In this document: piece by piece, positions 60,711-64,000 of the stretch
Position numbering within the stretch: position 1 is the stretch's first letter
Layout: every line of letters begins with the position of its first letter
Program-made: the position numbers and the translations under genes
Notes under the pieces: model-generated
Databases searched by the model: none
What the model saw: the letters and a program-made list of their open reading frames with translations, nothing else
What the model was told of the DNA's origin: nothing
Assembly: GCF_000145235.1 (NCBI RefSeq)
Contig: NC_014391.1
Location: forward strand, 5,464,001 to 5,528,000
Direction: 5' to 3'
Length of the DNA: 64,000 bases
DNA from: Micromonospora aurantiaca ATCC 27029
GTDB lineage: Bacteria > Actinomycetota > Actinomycetes > Mycobacteriales > Micromonosporaceae

Positions 60711-62041
60711 CGCTTGAGCAGCCGGCGGGCGTCGGCCACTGTCACCACCGATCCGGTGATCAGCACGCCCACCCCGGACAGTTCGCCCGGCACGTCCGAC
60801 TCGGTCTCCGCCACTGCCGCCTCGATGGCGTCCGGCATGTCCCGGGCCACCTGCACCCGCTCCGGCCCGAAGATCTCCCGCGCCAGCGCGGCCAGCTCGT
60901 CCACCGGCAGCGCCCGGGCCGAGCTGTTCTCCGCCACCACGATCGAGTCGAGCACCGGTTCGAGCAGTTCCAGCAGGCTCGCCGCGTCCTTGTCGCCGAG
61001 CACCGCCAGCACGCCGACGAGCTTGCTGAACGCGAACTCCTCCTGCACGGCGGCGACCGTGGCGGCCATCCCGTGCGGGTTGTGCGCGCCGTCGAGCAGC
61101 ACCGTCGGGGCGCTACGCACCCGCTCCAGCCGGCCCGGCGAACTGGTCGCGGCGAAGCCCTCACGGACCGCCTCGATGTCGAGCTGCCGCCGGGCGCCGG
61201 CACCGAGGAACGCCTCCACCGCCGCAAGCGCCACCGCCGCGTTCTGCGCCTGGTGCGCGCCGTGCAGCGGGATGAAGATCTCCTCGTACACCCCGCCCAG
61301 GCCCTGGATGGTCAGCACCTGGCCGCCGACCGCGACCGCGCGGCGCAGCACGCCGAACTCGGCGCCCTCGCGCGCGACGGTGGCGTTGACCTCGGCGCAG
61401 CGTTCCAGGATCGGTCGGGCCGCCTCCTCCTCCTGCGCCGCCGCGATCACCGTGGCACCGGGGTGGATGATGCCCGCCTTGTGCAGCGCGATGTCCTCGA
61501 TCGTGTCGCCGAGCCACTCGGTGTGGTCCAGCCCGATCGGGGTGATCACGGCGACGCCGGCCTGGATGACGTTCGTCGCGTCCTCCGCGCCGCCGAGCCC
61601 GACCTCCACCACCGCCACGTCGACCGGGGCGTCGGCGAACGTGGCGAACGCCAGCGCCGTGGTCATGTCGAAGTACGTCAGCGGCTCGGCGAACCGCTGG
61701 TCGACCAGCTCGGCCAGCGGCGCGATCTCACGGTACGTGGACACGAACCGGTCCTCGCCCACCGGCTCGCCGTCCAGGCTGATCCGCTCCCGGACGGTCT
61801 CCAGGTGCGGGCTGGTGTAGCGGCCGGTGTGCAGCCCGAACGCCCGCAGCAGCGAGTCGATCATCCGGGCCGTCGAGGTCTTGCCGTTGGTGCCGGTCAG
61901 GTGGATCGACGGGTACGCCCGCTGCGGGCTGCCCAGCAGGTCGAGCAGGGTCTCGATCTTCTCCAGCTCGAAGTGCATCCGGGTGAAGCCGCGCGCGTTG
62001 AGCGCGGCTTCCACCTCGGCGAACTCGGTGCGGTCGGTCAT
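60707..62041 (-). CDS. folC: Bifunctional folylpolyglutamate synthase/dihydrofolate synthase
   Basis: 444 residues. Adds glutamate to dihydropteroate and folates. Mur-ligase fold: P-loop HLTGTNGKTSTARMIDSLLR, FHTGRYTSPHLETVRERI-like segment, VVEVGLGGAEDATNVIQAGV, and DGAHNPHGMAATVAA in the C-terminal domain. ATG 62039-62041. 58 bp downstream of valS and coupled to DUF4233, the normal actinobacterial arrangement. Confidence 0.96.
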   Translation of the reverse strand: MTDRTEFAEVEAALNARGFTRMHFELEKIETLLDLLGSPQRAYPSIHLTGTNGKTSTARMIDSLLRAFGLHTGRYTSPHLETVRERISLDGEPVGEDRFVSTYREIAPLAELVDQRFAEPLTYFDMTTALAFATFADAPVDVAVVEVGLGGAEDATNVIQAGVAVITPIGLDHTEWLGDTIEDIALHKAGIIHPGATVIAAAQEEEAARPILERCAEVNATVAREGAEFGVLRRAVAVGGQVLTIQGLGGVYEEIFIPLHGAHQAQNAAVALAAVEAFLGAGARRQLDIEAVREGFAATSSPGRLERVRSAPTVLLDGAHNPHGMAATVAAVQEEFAFSKLVGVLAVLGDKDAASLLELLEPVLDSIVVAENSSARALPVDELAALAREIFGPERVQVARDMPDAIEAAVAETESDVPGELSGVGVLITGSVVTVADARRLLKR

Positions 62042-62099
62042 GCGGAGCCATCTTTCGTTCGCGACTGCGGGGCTCGCAACCCCGGCTCACTCCTCGCGC

Positions 62100-64000
62100 T
62101 CACGAGGGCAACGCCTCCAGGGCGGCGTCGATCCGGACCAGGTCCGCCTCGGCCACCGCCAGCCGTTCGCGGATCTTCGCCACCACCGGCTCGGGCGCCT
62201 TGCCGACGAACGCCGGGTTGTCCAGCTTCGCCCGCGCCTGGGTGGCCTCCTTCTCGGCCGCCGCCCGGTCCTTGGTGAGCCGGGCGCGCTCGGCGGCCAC
62301 GTCGATCGAGCCGCGGGTGTCGAGCGCGACACTCACCGCGCCGGGCATGGCCAGCGTGGCGCCTGCCTGGAAGTCGTCGCCGGGCGCGTCGAGCCGGGCC
62401 AGCGAGCGCACCAGCGGCTCGTGCGCCGCGATGCCCGCGCCGGCCAGGCCGTCGAGGCGCGCGGCGACCCGCTGGGTCGGCCGCAGCCCCTGGTCCGACC
62501 GGAACCGCCGGACCTCGGTCACCACCCGCTGAAGGGTGCCGACTTCGCCCTCCGCGGCGTCGTCGATCAGGGTACGGTCGGCGACCGGCCAGGACGCCGT
62601 CAGTACGGTCTCGCCGCCGCTCAGCGCGGCCCACAGCTCGTCGGTGACGAACGGGATGACCGGGTGGAGCAGCCGCAGGAGCTGGTCCAGCACGTGGCCC
62701 AGCACGCGGCGGGTGGCGTCGGCGGCGGGGCCACCCTCGGCCAGCACCGGCTTGCTCAGCTCCACGTACCAGTCGCAGACGTCGTCCCACGCGAAGTGGT
62801 AGAGCAGGTCGCAGACCTTCGCGAACTCGTACGCCTCGAACTGCTCGTCGACCTCGGCGGTGACGTGCGCCAGCCGGGACAGGATCCACCTGTCGACGGT
62901 GGAGAGGTCACCGGCGGCCGGCAGCGGTCCGTCGGTGTGCGCGCCGTTGAGCAGCGCGAACCGGGTGGCGTTCCAGAGCTTGTTGCAGAAGTTGCGGGAG
63001 CCCTGGCACCACTCCTCGCTGACCGGCACGTCCTGGCCGGGGTTGGCGCCCCGGGCCAGCGTGAACCGGGTGGCGTCGGCGCCGAACCGGTCGATCCAGT
63101 CCAGCGGGTCGACCACGTTGCCGAACGACTTCGACATCTTCTTGCCGTGCTCGTCGCGGACCATGCCGTGCAGCGCCACCACGTCGAACGGCTGCTCTCC
63201 GTCCATCGCGTACAGGCCGAACATCATCATCCGGGCGACCCAGAAGAACAGGATGTCGTAGCCAGTGACCAGCACGCTGGTCGGGTAGAACTTCGCCAGG
63301 TCCGGGGTGCGCTCGGGCCAGCCGAGCGTGGAGAACGGCCACAGGCCGCTGGAGAACCAGGTGTCCAGCACGTCCTCGTCCTGCCGCCAGCCCTCGCCGG
63401 ACGGCGGCTCCTCGTCCGGGCCGACGCAGACGATCTCGCCGTCCGGGCCGTACCAGACGGGGATGCGGTGGCCCCACCACAGCTGGCGGGAGATGCACCA
63501 GTCGTGCATGTTGTCGACCCAGGCGAAGTAACGCTTGGCCAGCTCGGCCGGCTCGATCTTCACCCGGCCGTCGCGCACCGCGTCACCGGCGGCCTTCGCG
63601 AGCGGGGCGGTGTTGACGAACCACTGCAACGACAGCCGCGGCTCGACAGTCGTCTTGCACCGCGAGCAGTGCCCCACCGCGTGCAGGTACGGCCGCTTCT
63701 CGGCCACGATCCGGCCCTGCTCGCGCAGCGCCGCGACGATCGCCGGGCGGGCCTCGTACCGGTCCAGGCCCTGGAACGGGCCGGGCGCGGTGATGACGCC
63801 GCGCTCGTCCATGATCGTCAGCGACGGCAGGTCGTGCCGCTGGCCGATCTCGAAGTCGTTCGGGTCGTGCGCCGGGGTCACCTTGACCATGCCGGTGCCG
63901 AAGCTCGGGTCGACGTGCTCGTCGGCGACGATCGGGATCCGCCGGTCGGTGAGCGGCAGCTCCACCTCGGTGCCGATCAGGTGCCGGTAGCGCTCGTCGT
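62100..64000 (-). CDS. valS: Valyl-tRNA synthetase (partial, 5' end outside window)
   Basis: The C-terminal 633 residues. Visible parts: the editing-domain end (DPSFGTGMVKVTPAHDPNDF), CISRQLWWGHRIPVWYG, VTGYDILFFWVARMMMF, KMSKS in GKKMSKSFGNVVDPLDW, the anticodon-binding domain, and the C-terminal coiled coil (ERARLTKDRAAAEKEATQAR, VVAKIRERLAVAEADLVRID) typical of ValRS. The HIGH motif lies beyond position 64000. Upstream of folC on the same strand. Confidence 0.97.
   Translation of the reverse strand, partial: DERYRHLIGTEVELPLTDRRIPIVADEHVDPSFGTGMVKVTPAHDPNDFEIGQRHDLPSLTIMDERGVITAPGPFQGLDRYEARPAIVAALREQGRIVAEKRPYLHAVGHCSRCKTTVEPRLSLQWFVNTAPLAKAAGDAVRDGRVKIEPAELAKRYFAWVDNMHDWCISRQLWWGHRIPVWYGPDGEIVCVGPDEEPPSGEGWRQDEDVLDTWFSSGLWPFSTLGWPERTPDLAKFYPTSVLVTGYDILFFWVARMMMFGLYAMDGEQPFDVVALHGMVRDEHGKKMSKSFGNVVDPLDWIDRFGADATRFTLARGANPGQDVPVSEEWCQGSRNFCNKLWNATRFALLNGAHTDGPLPAAGDLSTVDRWILSRLAHVTAEVDEQFEAYEFAKVCDLLYHFAWDDVCDWYVELSKPVLAEGGPAADATRRVLGHVLDQLLRLLHPVIPFVTDELWAALSGGETVLTASWPVADRTLIDDAAEGEVGTLQRVVTEVRRFRSDQGLRPTQRVAARLDGLAGAGIAAHEPLVRSLARLDAPGDDFQAGATLAMPGAVSVALDTRGSIDVAAERARLTKDRAAAEKEATQARAKLDNPAFVGKAPEPVVAKIRERLAVAEADLVRIDAALEALPS

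Overview
The window is about 64 kb of chromosomal DNA from a very high-GC actinomycete. The family Micromonosporaceae (Micromonospora or a close relative) fits best: strong G/C third-position bias, many GTG starts, hrcA-dnaJ-rsmE, holA/rpsT/lepA, comEA-comEC, nadD-rsfS, RNase E-rplU-rpmA-obgE and valS-folC-ndk neighbourhoods in actinobacterial order, DUF397 and DUF4233 proteins, and a translational T-box in front of ileS. It is mostly core genome. I see no tRNA or rRNA gene, CRISPR array, insertion sequence or prophage.

Layout. 1-9.2 kb: a serine beta-lactamase-like protein (cut by the window start), a HIT protein, an SDR, the rsmE-dnaJ-hrcA heat-shock block with a CIRCE operator, a frameshifted DUF4870 membrane gene, hemW, an enoyl-CoA hydratase and a secreted lysozyme-like protein. 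9.2-13.4 kb: a sugar ABC importer (two permeases and a lipoprotein, no ATPase), then two tandem GlsB/YeaQ-type small membrane proteins with matching leaders and terminators. 13.6-23.4 kb: lepA, DUF4240, a phosphotransferase, rpsT, a repeat-rich gap, holA, comEC, comEA. 23.6-30.3 kb: SDR, DegV, histidine phosphatase, rsfS, nadD, pepN, DUF397 and a small unknown.

30.5-36.9 kb is more accessory: a CYP152-like P450, a glycosyltransferase, three envelope-associated helical proteins (DUF3618, holin-X type, and a 261-residue protein), DUF4383, DUF6766 and a GNAT. 36.9-49.4 kb: obgE, rpmA, rplU, RNase E/G, then the radical-SAM partner gene (apparent AUC start) separated from its usual neighbour, the B12-binding radical SAM gene, by a compact type VII-like secretion module (helical ESX-like protein, WXG/PPE-like Gly-rich protein, mycosin-like subtilase). 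49.6-64 kb: a Pro-rich single-pass membrane protein, PlsC-type acyltransferase, ileS with T-box, PhoD, an AhpD-like protein, ndk, a membrane-VOC fusion, DUF4233, folC and the 3' part of valS.

The least explained signal is a set of small intergenic elements. One 56-bp family has four copies, and in two of them the element supplies the stop codon of the preceding gene. A second 56-bp hairpin family has two copies, each between a C-rich and a G-rich tract. Further GATCTTG and GATCAAGG hairpins occur. Functionally the core blocks cover protein quality control, ribosome maturation and translation (LepA, RsfS, ObgE, S20, L21, L27, RsmE, IleRS, ValRS), folate and NAD synthesis, and RNA decay.
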